This document shows, one piece after another, positions 50,837-64,000 of a DNA stretch of 64,000 nt. The DNA comes from Corynebacterium sp. 21KM1197. Lineage in GTDB: Bacteria > Actinomycetota > Actinomycetes > Mycobacteriales > Mycobacteriaceae. The position numbers and the translations under genes are program-made. A model generated the notes under the pieces. It had not been told where the DNA came from, made no database searches, and saw only the letters and a list, made by a program, of their open reading frames with translations. Position 1 is the first letter of the stretch. Each line of letters starts with the position of its first letter. The DNA lies in contig NZ_CP123907.1 of assembly GCF_033783015.1 (NCBI RefSeq), forward strand, positions 558,001 through 622,000, in the 5' to 3' direction.

Positions 50837-51839
50837 GTGAAAAGTTATGTTCTGCGATCGTATGATAACGGTGGCCAGTGGGGGTGGGAGGATCGCCCCG
50901 TGCCGCAGCCCGGCCCCGGCGAGGTACTGGTGAGGGTGCGCGCGGCGGGGTTGAATCCTTTGGACCGCATGATTGCGGAGGGGCAGTTCAAGCAGCTCTT
51001 CTCGTACTCCCTGCCGCAGGTGATGGGGCAGGAACTGGCAGGCATCGTGGAAAAGGTGGGGCCGGGAGTGGCCTCGGATTGGATGGGGGAAAAGATTTTT
51101 ACGCGCCCCTCCATTCACGCCCTGGGTGCTTTCGCAGAATACGCCGTGGTTCGCGCTGAGGATTATTGCCCCCATGCCGAATAATCTCACCTTTGCGGAG
51201 GCGGCGTCGTTACCGCTGGTCCTACTCACCGCCATCCAGGCTTTTACGGAAAAGGTGCAGATTAGGCCCGGGGATAAGGTATTTATTCAAGGGGGTGCGG
51301 GCGGGGCCGGTTCCATTGCTGTGCAGGTGTCAAAGTATCTGGGCGCGACGGTGGCCACCACAGTGAGCACGAAGAATGTGGAGTTGGCCAGGCAATTGGG
51401 TGCCGATGTGGTGGTGGATTACAGAACTCAGCGCTATGAGGATCATGTGCGGGATTATGATGTTGTGCTCGATACCCTGGGTAAGGGGGAAACGGTGCGG
51501 TCGATGAGCGTGTTGCGGCCGGGCGGCACCGTGGTTTCCCTCGCGGGGGATCCCGATGCGGATTTTGCGCGCCAGGTGGGCAGGCCTTTCTTGGTGCCCG
51601 TGATGTGGGCATTGGGTGCCAAGGTTCGCCGGGAGGCGAAGAAGCGCGGAGTGAATTATAGGTTCCTCTTTATGCGGGCGCACGGTGGGCAATTGGCGGA
51701 TTATTCTGCGGCGATAGAAGCGGGAAAGATAAAACCGCTTGTGGGCCACATATTTCCCTTTGCGGAATTGGAGGAGGCCCTGAAACTATCGGCCTCGGGT
51801 AAGTCTAACCCCGGCAAAATTGTCGTGGAGATGGAGTGA
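50837..51839 (+). pseudogene. NADPH:quinone oxidoreductase (MDR family), frameshifted
   Basis: The N-terminal GroES-like part (GEVLVRVRAAGLNPLDRMIAEG and GQELAGIVEKVG) ends in a stop at 51182-51184. The rest (MPNNLTFAEAASLPLVLLT, then VFIQGGAGGAGSIAVQVSKYLGA, the Rossmann fold) is in the next frame. One C too many in the C5 at 51169-51173 explains the break; after removal the junction reads EDYCPMPNNLT. Full length would be about 333 aa. It probably reduces quinones and is controlled by the divergent HxlR. Confidence 0.75.
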
Positions 51840-51901
51840 CGGGGGTGGGAGGGGGTGGCGGTCTGGTCTTGCAGGGGTAGGCCATATGCTAGGGTTTCAG
51901 G

Positions 51902-51920
51902 TTAGGCTTGTCTAACAATA
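51902..51920 (+). promoter_or_regulatory. DtxR-type iron box
   Basis: TTAGGCTTGTCTAACAATA matches the DtxR/IdeR consensus TTAGGTTAGCCTAACCTAA at 13 of 19 positions and lies 18 nt before the binding-protein gene. Iron-loaded DtxR would repress the siderophore operon here. A -10-like TATGCT stands at 51885-51890. Confidence 0.7.
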
Positions 51921-51938
51921 CTTTCTGGAGGGAATCCT

Positions 51939-52949
51939 ATGATCAAGAAGCGTTCTGCCCTTGCCGCGATCGTCGCGGCAGCCAGCCTTGCGCTGGTGAG
52001 TTGTTCTTCCGGGGGCGGGGAGCAGGGCACGAGCCAGGCGAGCGACGCCACCACCGTGTCTGTGGAGGATAACCACGGCACGCAGGAGGTTTCCGTTCCT
52101 GCGTCCAAGGTGGCTGCCACGGATAACCGCAGTTTCGAGCTGCTGGATAAGTGGGATGTGGATTTGGTGGCAGCTCCTAAGCCGTTGATTCCTTTTACCG
52201 TGACGAATTACGCGAACGATGATTCCATCGTGGACCTGGGCTCGCACCGGGAACCCAATCTGGAGGCTTTGGCCGCGGCTCAGCCGGACCTGGTGATCAA
52301 CGGGCAGCGCTTTACCCAGTATTACGAGGACATCGTGAGCCTGAATCCCGAGGCCACGGTGGTGGAACTGGAGCCGCGCGAGGATAAGCCGCTGGCGGAC
52401 GAACTCAAGCGACACACCCTCGCCCTGGGGGAACTCTTTGCCAAGAACAAGGAGGCGCAGGAAACGGTAGAGGCTTTCGACGCCGCCCTGGCCCGCGCCA
52501 AGAAGGCTTACGACGGCTCCGCCACGGTGATGGCGGTGAATGTGACGGGTGGCGAGATCAATTACATCGCCCCGATCACCGGGCGCACCTTTGGCCCCAT
52601 CTTCGAAATGCTGAATCTGAAGCCTGCCCTGGAAGTGGAGAATGCTTCCGAGGATCACCGCGGCGATGATATTGGTGTGGAGGCCATTGCGGAGGCCAAT
52701 CCCGATTGGTTCTTTGTGCTCGACCGCGATGGTGCGGTGAGCGCACGCACGGAGCCCGGCTTTGTTAAGGCCCAGCAGATCGTGCAGGATAACGCGGTTC
52801 TTTCCAACCTCGCGGCGGTCAAGGACAAGCACGTGTACTACGCGCCGCAGGATACTTATACCAATGAGTCCATTCTTACCTACACCGAGATTCTTAATGG
52901 CATCGCGGATGCCTTCGAGTCCGGTGCGGGGAACGATGAGACGGCATAG
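51939..52949 (+). CDS. Siderophore ABC transporter, substrate-binding lipoprotein
   Basis: 336 aa with lipobox LALVSCSS. It is a class III (FepB/CeuE-like) binding protein: APKPLIPFTVTNYANDD, GSHREPNLEALAAAQPDLVI and IGVEAIAEANPDWFFVLDRD. The last of these is the family pattern. It binds a ferric siderophore outside the membrane and passes it to the two permeases encoded next. It is first in a DtxR-boxed operon. The GGAGG at 51926-51931 precedes ATG 51939. The ligand is not predictable. Confidence 0.88.
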   Translation: MIKKRSALAAIVAAASLALVSCSSGGGEQGTSQASDATTVSVEDNHGTQEVSVPASKVAATDNRSFELLDKWDVDLVAAPKPLIPFTVTNYANDDSIVDLGSHREPNLEALAAAQPDLVINGQRFTQYYEDIVSLNPEATVVELEPREDKPLADELKRHTLALGELFAKNKEAQETVEAFDAALARAKKAYDGSATVMAVNVTGGEINYIAPITGRTFGPIFEMLNLKPALEVENASEDHRGDDIGVEAIAEANPDWFFVLDRDGAVSARTEPGFVKAQQIVQDNAVLSNLAAVKDKHVYYAPQDTYTNESILTYTEILNGIADAFESGAGNDETA

Positions 52950-52981
52950 CCGCACCCCGTAATGCGAGGAGCCTGCCCTAT

Positions 52982-53956
52982 GTGGGTGGGCTCTTCCCCT
53001 TTATTCTTGTCAGGGTATTTATGCGTACTTTTGCCTTCCCCCTTGCCGTCGGGGTGGTGCTGATCTTATTGGTGCTTTCCCTCTTCAACGGGGAATACAG
53101 CATCTTCGAGCATGACGATGGCCGAGAGATGTTTATGCTCACCAGAATCCCCAGGACCGCCGCCCTGGTTCTAGCCGGTGCCGCCATGGCGATGTCCGGC
53201 CTAGTCATGCAGCTTCTTACCCAAAACCGCTTTGTGGAGCCCACCACCACGGGCACCACGGAATGGGCGGGCCTGGGGCTGCTCTTTGTGATGTACTTTC
53301 TCCCCTCTGCCAGCATTCTGGGGCAGATGGCGGGAGCCGTTCTCTTTGCCTTCATCGGCACGATGGTCTTTTTTCTTTTCCTGCGCCGGGTATCCCTGCG
53401 TTCCTCCCTCATCGTGCCCATCGTCGGCATCATGCTCGGCGCGGTGGTCAGCTCCATCTCCACGTTCTTTGCCCTCAAGACGGACATGCTGCAAAGCCTG
53501 GGCGTGTGGTTTGCGGGGAGTTTCACTTCGGTAATCCGGGGGCAGTGGGAAGTCCTCTTACTTGTTCTCGTGGTGGTGGCCGCGGTGTTCTTCTTTGCCG
53601 ATCGCCTCACCGTGGTGGGGCTGGGGCAGGACATCGCCACGAATGTAGGTGTGAACTATAACCGCATGATCCTCGTGGGGACCTCGCTCATCGCGGTGGC
53701 CACCGGAGTGGTCACCGTGGTGGTGGGGAACCTGCCTTTCCTTGGGCTCATCGTGCCCAATATCGTCTCCATGTTCCGCGGCGATGACCTCCGCTCCAAT
53801 CTCCCGTGGGTGTGCCTGCTGGGCGTGGGCGTCGTTACCGTCTGTGATCTGCTGGCGCGCACGGTGATTGCGCCCTTTGAGATCCCAGTCTCGGTGGTTC
53901 TCGGCGTGCTTGGATCGGTGGTCTTTACCCTGTTGATTATCAGGAGGACACGATGA
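52982..53956 (+). CDS. Siderophore ABC transporter permease 1
   Basis: 324 aa from GTG 52982 (GAGGAG 10 nt upstream); ATG 53021 is an alternative. About nine spans of the FecCD/BtuC family. Family signatures: RIPRTAALVLAGAAMAMSGLVMQ near the N terminus and GNLPFLGLIVPNIVSMFRGDD (coupling helix region, EAA-like GxxxxxxLIxP). It pairs with the second permease to form the membrane channel. Overlaps it by 4 nt. Confidence 0.88.
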   Translation: MGGLFPFILVRVFMRTFAFPLAVGVVLILLVLSLFNGEYSIFEHDDGREMFMLTRIPRTAALVLAGAAMAMSGLVMQLLTQNRFVEPTTTGTTEWAGLGLLFVMYFLPSASILGQMAGAVLFAFIGTMVFFLFLRRVSLRSSLIVPIVGIMLGAVVSSISTFFALKTDMLQSLGVWFAGSFTSVIRGQWEVLLLVLVVVAAVFFFADRLTVVGLGQDIATNVGVNYNRMILVGTSLIAVATGVVTVVVGNLPFLGLIVPNIVSMFRGDDLRSNLPWVCLLGVGVVTVCDLLARTVIAPFEIPVSVVLGVLGSVVFTLLIIRRTR

Positions 53957-54942
53957 GCGTTTTTGCTTCCTCCCGGGCCCGCTATAAGTATTGGCTGATC
54001 ATGGGGGCGCTATTACTCGTCGGGGGACTCGCAGCCTTTGGCCTGCTGGCCTATAACAACCCCATGCCCGTGGGCTCCGAGGTATTTTGGCGTATCGCGC
54101 AGCGGCGCATGGACGCGGTGATCGCGATGGCGATTGTGGCCTTATGCCAAGCGATGGCCACGGTGGCCTTTCACACGGTGACCAATAACCGGATCATCAC
54201 CCCCTCCATCATGGGATTTGAGTCTCTCTACGTGGCCATTAATACCGCCACCGTGTACTTCTTTGGGGTAACCGGGCTGCTGGAGGCGCGTAATCTCACC
54301 ATGCTGCTCATTCAGATCGCCCTCATGGTGGGACTTTCCTTGATCCTCTATAGCTGGCTGCTCTCCGGCAAAAATAATCTCCACGCCATGCTGCTCATCG
54401 GCATCGTGATCGGCGGCGGATTGGGCTCGCTATCCACGTTCATGCAACGCTTGCTTACCCCCAGCGAGTTCGATGTTCTCACCGCTCGGCTCTTCGGTTC
54501 GGTGAATAATGCCGATCCCGCCTATTACCCGGTGGTGATCCCGCTGTGCCTTGGCGCGGCGCTCATTCTGTATCTGCTCTCGCGTCGGCTCAACGTGATC
54601 TCCCTGGGGCGCGAGGTCGCCACCAATTTGGGAGTGGGGTATCGGGGGGCCTCGATAGGCATTCTTGTGTTGGTTTCCGTGCTCATGGCGGTATCCACGG
54701 CCTTGGTGGGTCCGATGACATTCCTGGGCTTTTTGGTGGCCACGCTGGCCTACCAATTCTCCGATACCTATGACCACCGATACGTATTCCCGATGGCCTT
54801 TGTCACCGCTTTTACCGTGCTGACCGGGGCTTACTTCCTGATGAACCACGTTTTCTACGCCCAGGGTGTGGTGTCCATCATCATTGAATTGGTGGGTGGA
54901 TGCGTATTCCTCGCGGTGCTTTTGAGAAAGGGACGCCTGTGA
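53953..54942 (+). CDS. Siderophore ABC transporter permease 2
   Basis: 329 aa, FecCD family. RMDAVIAMAIVALCQAMATVAFHTVTNNRIITP and STALVGPMTFLGFLVATLAY are its counterparts of the permease 1 motifs. About nine spans. It starts in the stop of permease 1 (ATGA) and ends in the start of the ATPase (GTGA), so all are coupled. Confidence 0.88.
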   Translation: MSVFASSRARYKYWLIMGALLLVGGLAAFGLLAYNNPMPVGSEVFWRIAQRRMDAVIAMAIVALCQAMATVAFHTVTNNRIITPSIMGFESLYVAINTATVYFFGVTGLLEARNLTMLLIQIALMVGLSLILYSWLLSGKNNLHAMLLIGIVIGGGLGSLSTFMQRLLTPSEFDVLTARLFGSVNNADPAYYPVVIPLCLGAALILYLLSRRLNVISLGREVATNLGVGYRGASIGILVLVSVLMAVSTALVGPMTFLGFLVATLAYQFSDTYDHRYVFPMAFVTAFTVLTGAYFLMNHVFYAQGVVSIIIELVGGCVFLAVLLRKGRL

Positions 54943-55694
54943 TTGAACTGCGCAATGTGCATAAAAACTACAACGATGAGGTTTCCATCGGCCCGGTGAA
55001 TCTCAGCATTCCCGCAGGCGGTATTACCGCCCTGGTGGGGCCCAACGGTGCGGGGAAATCTACGTTGCTCACGCTCATTGGCCGCCTCTTGGACATGGAC
55101 GAGGGGCACATCGAGGTGGCTGGCTATGACATCACGAGCACCAAGTCTGCTGATCTGGCAAAGATCGTGTCCATTCTGCGGCAGGAAAATCACTTCATCA
55201 CCAAGCTCACCGTGCGGCAATTGGTGGGCTTTGGCCGCTTTCCCTATAACAAGGGGCGGCTCACAGCGCGGGACGATGAGATCATCTCCAGATACATCGA
55301 GTTCCTCAACCTCACGGAACTAGAGGGGCGCTACCTGGATCAACTCTCGGGAGGGCAGCGGCAGCGGGCGTACGTGGCCATGGTGCTGTGCCAGGAAACC
55401 GAGTATGTGCTTCTCGACGAACCCCTCAACAACCTCGACATTGCTCATTCCGTGGAGATGATGAAGCACCTGCGGCGCGCGGCGGAGGAGTTTGGGCGCA
55501 CCTTCATCATCGTTCTTCACGACATCAACTACGCCGCGCGCTATGCCGATTACGTGTGCGCCGTGAAGAACGGCTCGGTGGTGGAGTTCGGGCCCACGGA
55601 GGAGGTGATGGTGGGGGAGACGCTGACCGAGATCTTTGATTCCCCGATCACCGTGATCGACGGTCCCGACGGTCTACTTGCGTGTTACCACTAG
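54939..55694 (+). CDS. Siderophore ABC transporter ATPase
   Basis: 251 aa from GTG 54939 (AAAGGG upstream). Walker A LVGPNGAGKSTLLTLI, signature QLSGGQRQRAYVAMVL, Walker B YVLLDEPLNNLD and the H-loop FIIVLHDINYAARYAD. It powers ferric-siderophore uptake. From memory, C. glutamicum has the same four-gene set near smpB. It ends the operon; the rrn promoter region follows. Confidence 0.9.
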   Translation: MIELRNVHKNYNDEVSIGPVNLSIPAGGITALVGPNGAGKSTLLTLIGRLLDMDEGHIEVAGYDITSTKSADLAKIVSILRQENHFITKLTVRQLVGFGRFPYNKGRLTARDDEIISRYIEFLNLTELEGRYLDQLSGGQRQRAYVAMVLCQETEYVLLDEPLNNLDIAHSVEMMKHLRRAAEEFGRTFIIVLHDINYAARYADYVCAVKNGSVVEFGPTEEVMVGETLTEIFDSPITVIDGPDGLLACYH

Positions 55695-56113
55695 AAAACA
55701 CCCTCTGACCTGGTTGTTTGTGTGTTGTGGGGTGGGTGTGTAGATTTATCGGAGTCGCCGCGACACCCCCGGGGAAGCATTCACTAGAGAATCTACCCCG
55801 TAGGTTATATGGGTTTGTGGCGTGTGTTGTGTGAGAACTCGATAGCGTACCAATGCACAATTACTGAGACAGGACTGTGTGGTTTTGTTTCGGTAGATAG
55901 TGTTGTGTTCATCAAGGAACACCCCCCTATTTTTCGCACCCATGTGTTGGGTGTGGGGTGTGTGCCAGTCATGGTCGGCAGGCCATGGGAATATAATCAT
56001 GTGATGATATTGCTACCACGTCCTTGTGTGGTGTGGTGGTTGGCTGATGAATAGTTTTTGAATCTTTTGTCAGTTTATTTGTTTTGCTAGGTTTGGGCTT
56101 TTCACGAGCCTTT
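55695..56113 (+). promoter_or_regulatory. rrn promoter and leader region
   Basis: 419 nt without a gene. GTGTGTTGTGTGAGAACT at 55823-55840 is repeated at 57824-57841 before 23S, as expected of a processing or antitermination element (nut-like). GAATATAATCATG at 55989-56001 includes a TATAAT -10 element. A TTTTGAATC segment follows. Confidence 0.55.
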
Positions 56114-57640
<1,527 letters not shown>

Positions 57641-57885
57641 TGGAGTTTTTGTTTTTGGAATCTGGGTGGAGGCACGCCTTTTTTTGTTGTGGGTGGGTGT
57701 GGTGGACATGGTTGTTTGGTTGTGTGTTGGTGCGTTGTTGGGTGTCTGGCGCAGCATGTTTGTTGTGTCTTGTGCCCCACTAGCCGGATGGTAGGCCTGT
57801 GTGTTTGCTGTTGTGGTGGTGGGGGTGTGTTGTGTGAGAACTGTATAGTGGACGTGAGCATCTTTATTTTTCTGTGTGTTGTGTT

Positions 57886-60958
<3,073 letters not shown>

Positions 60959-61051
60959 AAACATGCGTTGTGTAACGAGCACACAGTTTGTGTGGTGTTT
61001 GCGTCTGCTGTGCAGTGTCTGGCATGACACGCCCCTGTGGGGTGGTTGGTT

Positions 61052-61173
61052 GTGTTGGTGGTTGATGGTGGTGGGGAAACGCCCGGTCCCTTTTCGAACC
61101 CGGTAGCTAAGCCCATTTCATGCTGATGGTACTGCATTCGTTGGGGTGTGGGAGAGTAGGTTGCCGCCAACAC
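61052..61173 (+). rRNA. 5S ribosomal RNA
   Basis: GTGTTGGTGG at the start pairs with CCGCCAACAC at the end. The core AAACGCCCGGTCCC and GAACCCGGTAGCTAAGCCC is standard. Confidence 0.9.
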
Positions 61174-61191
61174 TAAAAATTCATAAGTAGG

Positions 61192-61236
61192 AGGGTGGTG
61201 TAAGGAAACCAGGAGATGGTTTCTTTACACCACCCT
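61192..61236 (+). terminator. rrn terminator
   Basis: AGGGTGGTGTAAGGAAACC is mirrored, with one mismatch (AAGG/TTCT), by GGTTTCTTTACACCACCCT around a 7-nt loop. It is followed by CTTCTTTGTTG. Confidence 0.85.
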
Positions 61237-61263
61237 CTTCTTTGTTGTTGCTACCCTAAAGCA

Positions 61264-62391
61264 ATGAACATATCCCAACGCGTTTCCGTTATTGAACAGA
61301 CGGTCTTTGCCGAGTTATCGGCCAAAGCCGAGCGGACAAAGGCAGTTAATCTGGCCCAGGGCTTCCCGGATGAGGATGGCCCCGCACGCATGCTAGAGAT
61401 CGCCCGAGGCCAGATAGCCACTGGCCATAATCAGTATGCACCGTTGATCGGCACCCCGGAATTACGCCAGGCCATTGTCAAGGATCGCCGCAAACGCCTG
61501 GGGCAGAACTGGGCCCCGGATTCGGAGGTGTGCGTGACCTCGGGGGCCACGGAGGGAATCATGGCGGCGGTGCTGGCTACGGTGAATCCGGGGGACGAGG
61601 TGATCGTGATCGATCCCTTCTATGACTCCTACGGGGCGGCCATTTCCTTCGCCGGTGGTATCCGGCGCAGCGTTCCCCTGAACATGACTCAAGAGGGCAC
61701 CTGGGCCCTGGATTTTCCCGCTATCAGAAAGGCGCTGAGCCCCAATACCACGGCGATCATCGTGAATAATCCGCATAACCCCACGGGCGCGATCTTCTCA
61801 GAGGAACAGTTAAGTACCTTAGCTGAACTGGTCAAGGAACATAGCCTCACGGTGATCTCCGATGAGGTCTATGAGCGTCTGCTATTGCCGGGGGAGGAGT
61901 TCATCCCCACCGCTAGCGTCGCGGGATTGAGGGAGCAGACCATCACGGTGTCCTCGGCATCAAAGAGTTTCAACGTCACGGGGTGGAAAACCGGCTGGGT
62001 GCTGGGCCCGGAGCCCCTGGTGGCGGCGGTGACTAAGGCCAAGCAGTTCCTTACCTTTGTCAGCGCCACGCCTTTTCAGGCGGCGGTCGCCCATGCGTTA
62101 CGGGAGGAGGAAACATGGGTCACACAGTGGCAGGAAAAAATCACCCGCCGCAGGGCGCTGTTAGCGGATGCCCTGGAAAGCAGCGGCTGGCGGGTACACC
62201 CCACGCGGGGATCGTACTTTCTGGTGGCTCGGGAGCCCCACGAGGGGGCGTTGCCGGAAGGCGTGGTGGCGCTTCCGGTGGCCGCGCTAAGCGACTTCCC
62301 GGAGCGTTGGGAGGGCTATTATCGCTTTGCCTTTTGCAAGAGCGAGGAAGCAACAGCGGAGGCCGCCCGCCGGATAAAGCAAGGAGGATAA
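61264..62391 (+). CDS. Class I/II PLP-dependent aminotransferase
   Basis: 375 aa from ATG 61264. NNPHNPTGAIF and SSASKSFNVTGWKTGWVLG (PLP lysine in SKSF) mark fold type I. The start NISQRVSVIEQTVFAELSA and AVNLAQGFPDEDGP suit the kynurenine/methionine/DapC-like group. TACCCT at 61252-61257, 6 nt before ATG, fits a leaderless transcript. Substrate uncertain: possibilities include succinyldiaminopimelate and methionine or kynurenine. Confidence 0.85.
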   Translation: MNISQRVSVIEQTVFAELSAKAERTKAVNLAQGFPDEDGPARMLEIARGQIATGHNQYAPLIGTPELRQAIVKDRRKRLGQNWAPDSEVCVTSGATEGIMAAVLATVNPGDEVIVIDPFYDSYGAAISFAGGIRRSVPLNMTQEGTWALDFPAIRKALSPNTTAIIVNNPHNPTGAIFSEEQLSTLAELVKEHSLTVISDEVYERLLLPGEEFIPTASVAGLREQTITVSSASKSFNVTGWKTGWVLGPEPLVAAVTKAKQFLTFVSATPFQAAVAHALREEETWVTQWQEKITRRRALLADALESSGWRVHPTRGSYFLVAREPHEGALPEGVVALPVAALSDFPERWEGYYRFAFCKSEEATAEAARRIKQGG

Positions 62392-62423
62392 CACAGGCCG
62401 AATAAAACCGGCTCGATAAAAAC

Positions 62424-63059
62424 TTAGAGCACCAGCAGATTGAACCGCGTGGCCTTGACCTTATCCAGGTTCTTGAGGTTCTTTTCCAGGATGTCCCACT
62501 CCTGGTGGGGGATGGCCTTGCGGGCGGCGGTGATCGCGTCGGGGTCGGGGGTGCCCCAGGCGATCGGCATGGGGGTGATCTCGTCCCAGTGGTCCTGGTT
62601 GCGGGTGGTGCGCCGCCCGGAGACGGCCACGGCGGGAACGCGGGTGCCGTACTTGCGATCATGCCCCTTGATGGAGGTCACGGTGCGCAGAGCGAGCCCC
62701 CAGCGCGGGGGCTTGTGCGGGTCGGCGTTGGTGTTCACCAGGGCCATGAGCACGATGTCGCGCGGATTGACCTCCGCGATGATGGCGGGGGCGAGGGGGT
62801 AGGCGTCGTAAAGCTGCTGAGCACCGCCCACCTTGCTGGGGGCGATGATCCCGATGATGACAAAGACGATGGCGAGGACGGCAAAGACCCCGGCCACGAT
62901 GACCCCGCCCACGCCGCCCACGAAGTTGGCGATACCCAGTCCCGCGGCGAGCAGCACCGCGCCCAGGAGAAAGGCGCTGAGGCGCAGGCGGCGGGTATCG
63001 CGCAGTAATTCGTTGTTTTTCTTGGCCCAGGCCTCGTCCACGGCGAAGGAAAATGGCAC
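62424..63059 (-). CDS. DUF3239 membrane protein
   Basis: 211 aa. Two spans after a charged head (LSAFLLGAVLLAAGLGIANFV and GVIVAGVFAVLAIVFVIIGII) and a cytoplasmic domain (PAIIAEVNPRDIVLMALVNTNAD, then RKYGTRVPAVAVSGRR). This pattern is found across corynebacteria and has no known function. Ten nt separate it from the helicase gene before it. Confidence 0.7.
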   Translation of the reverse strand: MPFSFAVDEAWAKKNNELLRDTRRLRLSAFLLGAVLLAAGLGIANFVGGVGGVIVAGVFAVLAIVFVIIGIIAPSKVGGAQQLYDAYPLAPAIIAEVNPRDIVLMALVNTNADPHKPPRWGLALRTVTSIKGHDRKYGTRVPAVAVSGRRTTRNQDHWDEITPMPIAWGTPDPDAITAARKAIPHQEWDILEKNLKNLDKVKATRFNLLVL

Positions 63060-63069
63060 GGTGTCTCCT

Positions 63070-64000
63070 CTAGGTCAGGTCGGCGGCGTCGATGATGTGA
63101 TAAGCGTAGCCCTGCTCCGCGAGGAAGCGTTGGCGGTGTACGGCGTACTGGGCGTCTAGGCTATCGCGGGTGACCACGGTATAAAAGTACGCCTCCCCGC
63201 CCTCGGCCTTGGGGCGCAGCAGTCGGCCCAGGCGCTGGGCCTCCTCCTGGCGGGAGCCGAAGGTACCGGATACCTGAATGGCCACGCTGGCCTCGGGGAG
63301 GTCGATGGAAAAGTTGGCCACCTTGGATACCACCAGGCGGTCGATCTCCCCGCTGCGGAACTGCTGGAAGTACCGTTCCCGCTTGGCGGTGCCGGTCGAG
63401 CCGTCGATAAGCGGGATCTGGTGCCGCGCGGCGATCTGCTCGATCTGCTCGATGTAGGCGCCGATGATGAGGGTGGGCTGCCCGGCGTGCTTGTTCAGCA
63501 GCGCCTCCACCACGGCGTCCTTGGATTGGGAGCAGGCGGCGATCCGGTAGTGCTCGCGGGCGGGCGCGGTGGCATATATCATGCGCTCCTCCTGGCTCAT
63601 CGTGGTGCGCACCTCGGTGCAGTTCGCGGTGGCGATGAAGCCGGAGTTTTCCAGATCCTTCCAGGGGGCCTCGTAGCGCTGCGGGCCGATGAGGGAGAAT
63701 ACGTCTCCCTCGCGGCCGTCCTCGCGGACCAGGGTGGCGGTGAGGCCGAGCCGACGTCGTGACTGCAAATCGGAGGTCATGCGGAACACGGGGGCGGGCA
63801 GCAGGTGGACCTCGTCATAGATGATGAGGCCCCAGTCGCGGGAGTCGAAGAGTTCGAGCGCCCGGTATTCGCCCTTGTACTTGCGGGTGACCACCTGGTA
63901 GGTGGCGATGGTGATGGGGCGGATCTCCTTTTTCTCCCCGGAGTATTCCCCGATCTCCTCCGGGGTGAGGCTGGTGCGGCGCAGCAACTCATCGCGCCAC
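63070..64000 (-). CDS. XPB/ERCC3-type DNA helicase, partial
   Basis: The C-terminal about 310 residues are in the window; the N terminus lies beyond 64000. Visible motifs: LIIYDEVHLLPA (DEVH, motif II), LGLTATLVREDG (motif III), NFSIDLPEASVAIQVSGTFGSRQEEAQRLGRLLRPK (motifs V and VI). XPB-like 3'-5' helicases of Actinobacteria resemble the archaeal and eukaryotic repair helicase. Frame open to the edge. Confidence 0.85.
   Translation of the reverse strand, partial: WRDELLRRTSLTPEEIGEYSGEKKEIRPITIATYQVVTRKYKGEYRALELFDSRDWGLIIYDEVHLLPAPVFRMTSDLQSRRRLGLTATLVREDGREGDVFSLIGPQRYEAPWKDLENSGFIATANCTEVRTTMSQEERMIYATAPAREHYRIAACSQSKDAVVEALLNKHAGQPTLIIGAYIEQIEQIAARHQIPLIDGSTGTAKRERYFQQFRSGEIDRLVVSKVANFSIDLPEASVAIQVSGTFGSRQEEAQRLGRLLRPKAEGGEAYFYTVVTRDSLDAQYAVHRQRFLAEQGYAYHIIDAADLT

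Overview
The window reads as a Corynebacterium chromosome. The evidence is an actinobacterial rrn operon (16S-23S-5S, no spacer tRNA), a core block prfB-ftsE-ftsX-smpB-ssrA with hisN and an inositol-phosphatase paralogue, a DtxR-type iron box, Lsr2, DUF3239 and an actinobacterial XPB-like helicase. From memory, the order hisN/impA - prfB - ftsEX - smpB - siderophore ABC operon - rrn - aminotransferase - helicase resembles that of C. glutamicum. Base composition changes near 37.7 kb: the left part is AT-richer with GGT/GCT-type codons, the right part is clearly GC-rich.

Left part (1-37.7 kb): a mosaic, probably integrated region. Its right border is a tyrosine integrase, a ParA ATPase and a ribbon-helix-helix protein (36.7-37.6, 36.1 and 35.8 kb), followed by a 37-nt copy of a tRNA 3' end (initiator-Met-like) at 37662-37698. 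From left to right it holds: a decayed RelBE-like toxin-antitoxin pair; a PPOX flavoprotein, an SDR epimerase and a pyrimidine-dimer glycosylase; a DUF3710-like protein coupled to a 1043-aa Gly/Leu/Ala-rich membrane protein and a cutinase; a His-rich metal-binding protein; remnants of RhuM, ArdA and a partial gene copy; a BglII-type restriction endonuclease with an MT-A70 methyltransferase; operon A of membrane and secreted proteins (13.3-16.6 kb) with Lsr2; a probable bacteriocin operon (17.0-18.5 kb: Cys-rich precursor, 30-aa membrane peptide, trypsin-like protease); a class E sortase with its LAQTG substrate; a double-XRE regulator; operon B (21.6-25.7 kb: membrane-anchored protein, degenerate cutinase, P-loop-like DUF6668 protein, two TrbC-like small membrane proteins, truncated lipoprotein); a type III restriction system with a beheaded Mod; an IS1595-like remnant; a second Lsr2; TrkA/TrkH potassium uptake; a secreted S1 protease and a secreted lipase. 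Operons A and B look like remains of a conjugative element. No relaxase, coupling protein or VirB4-type ATPase is present.

Right part (37.8-64 kb): ordinary corynebacterial chromosome. It holds an ATPase, a GNAT protein, pirin, a Pit transporter, an SGNH esterase, HisN, an IMPase, RF2, FtsEX, SmpB, a DUF488 protein, tmRNA, an HxlR regulator divergent from a quinone oxidoreductase, a DtxR-boxed siderophore ABC operon, rrn, a class I aminotransferase, DUF3239 and the 3' part of a helicase gene. Four genes here carry single-base frameshifts, each in a short homopolymer. That could mean sequencing error or real lesions.

The most novel item is the 17.0-18.5 kb operon. Its precursor ends in a halocin-C8-like domain with eight cysteines in mirror-symmetric spacing, and its genes overlap or abut tightly.
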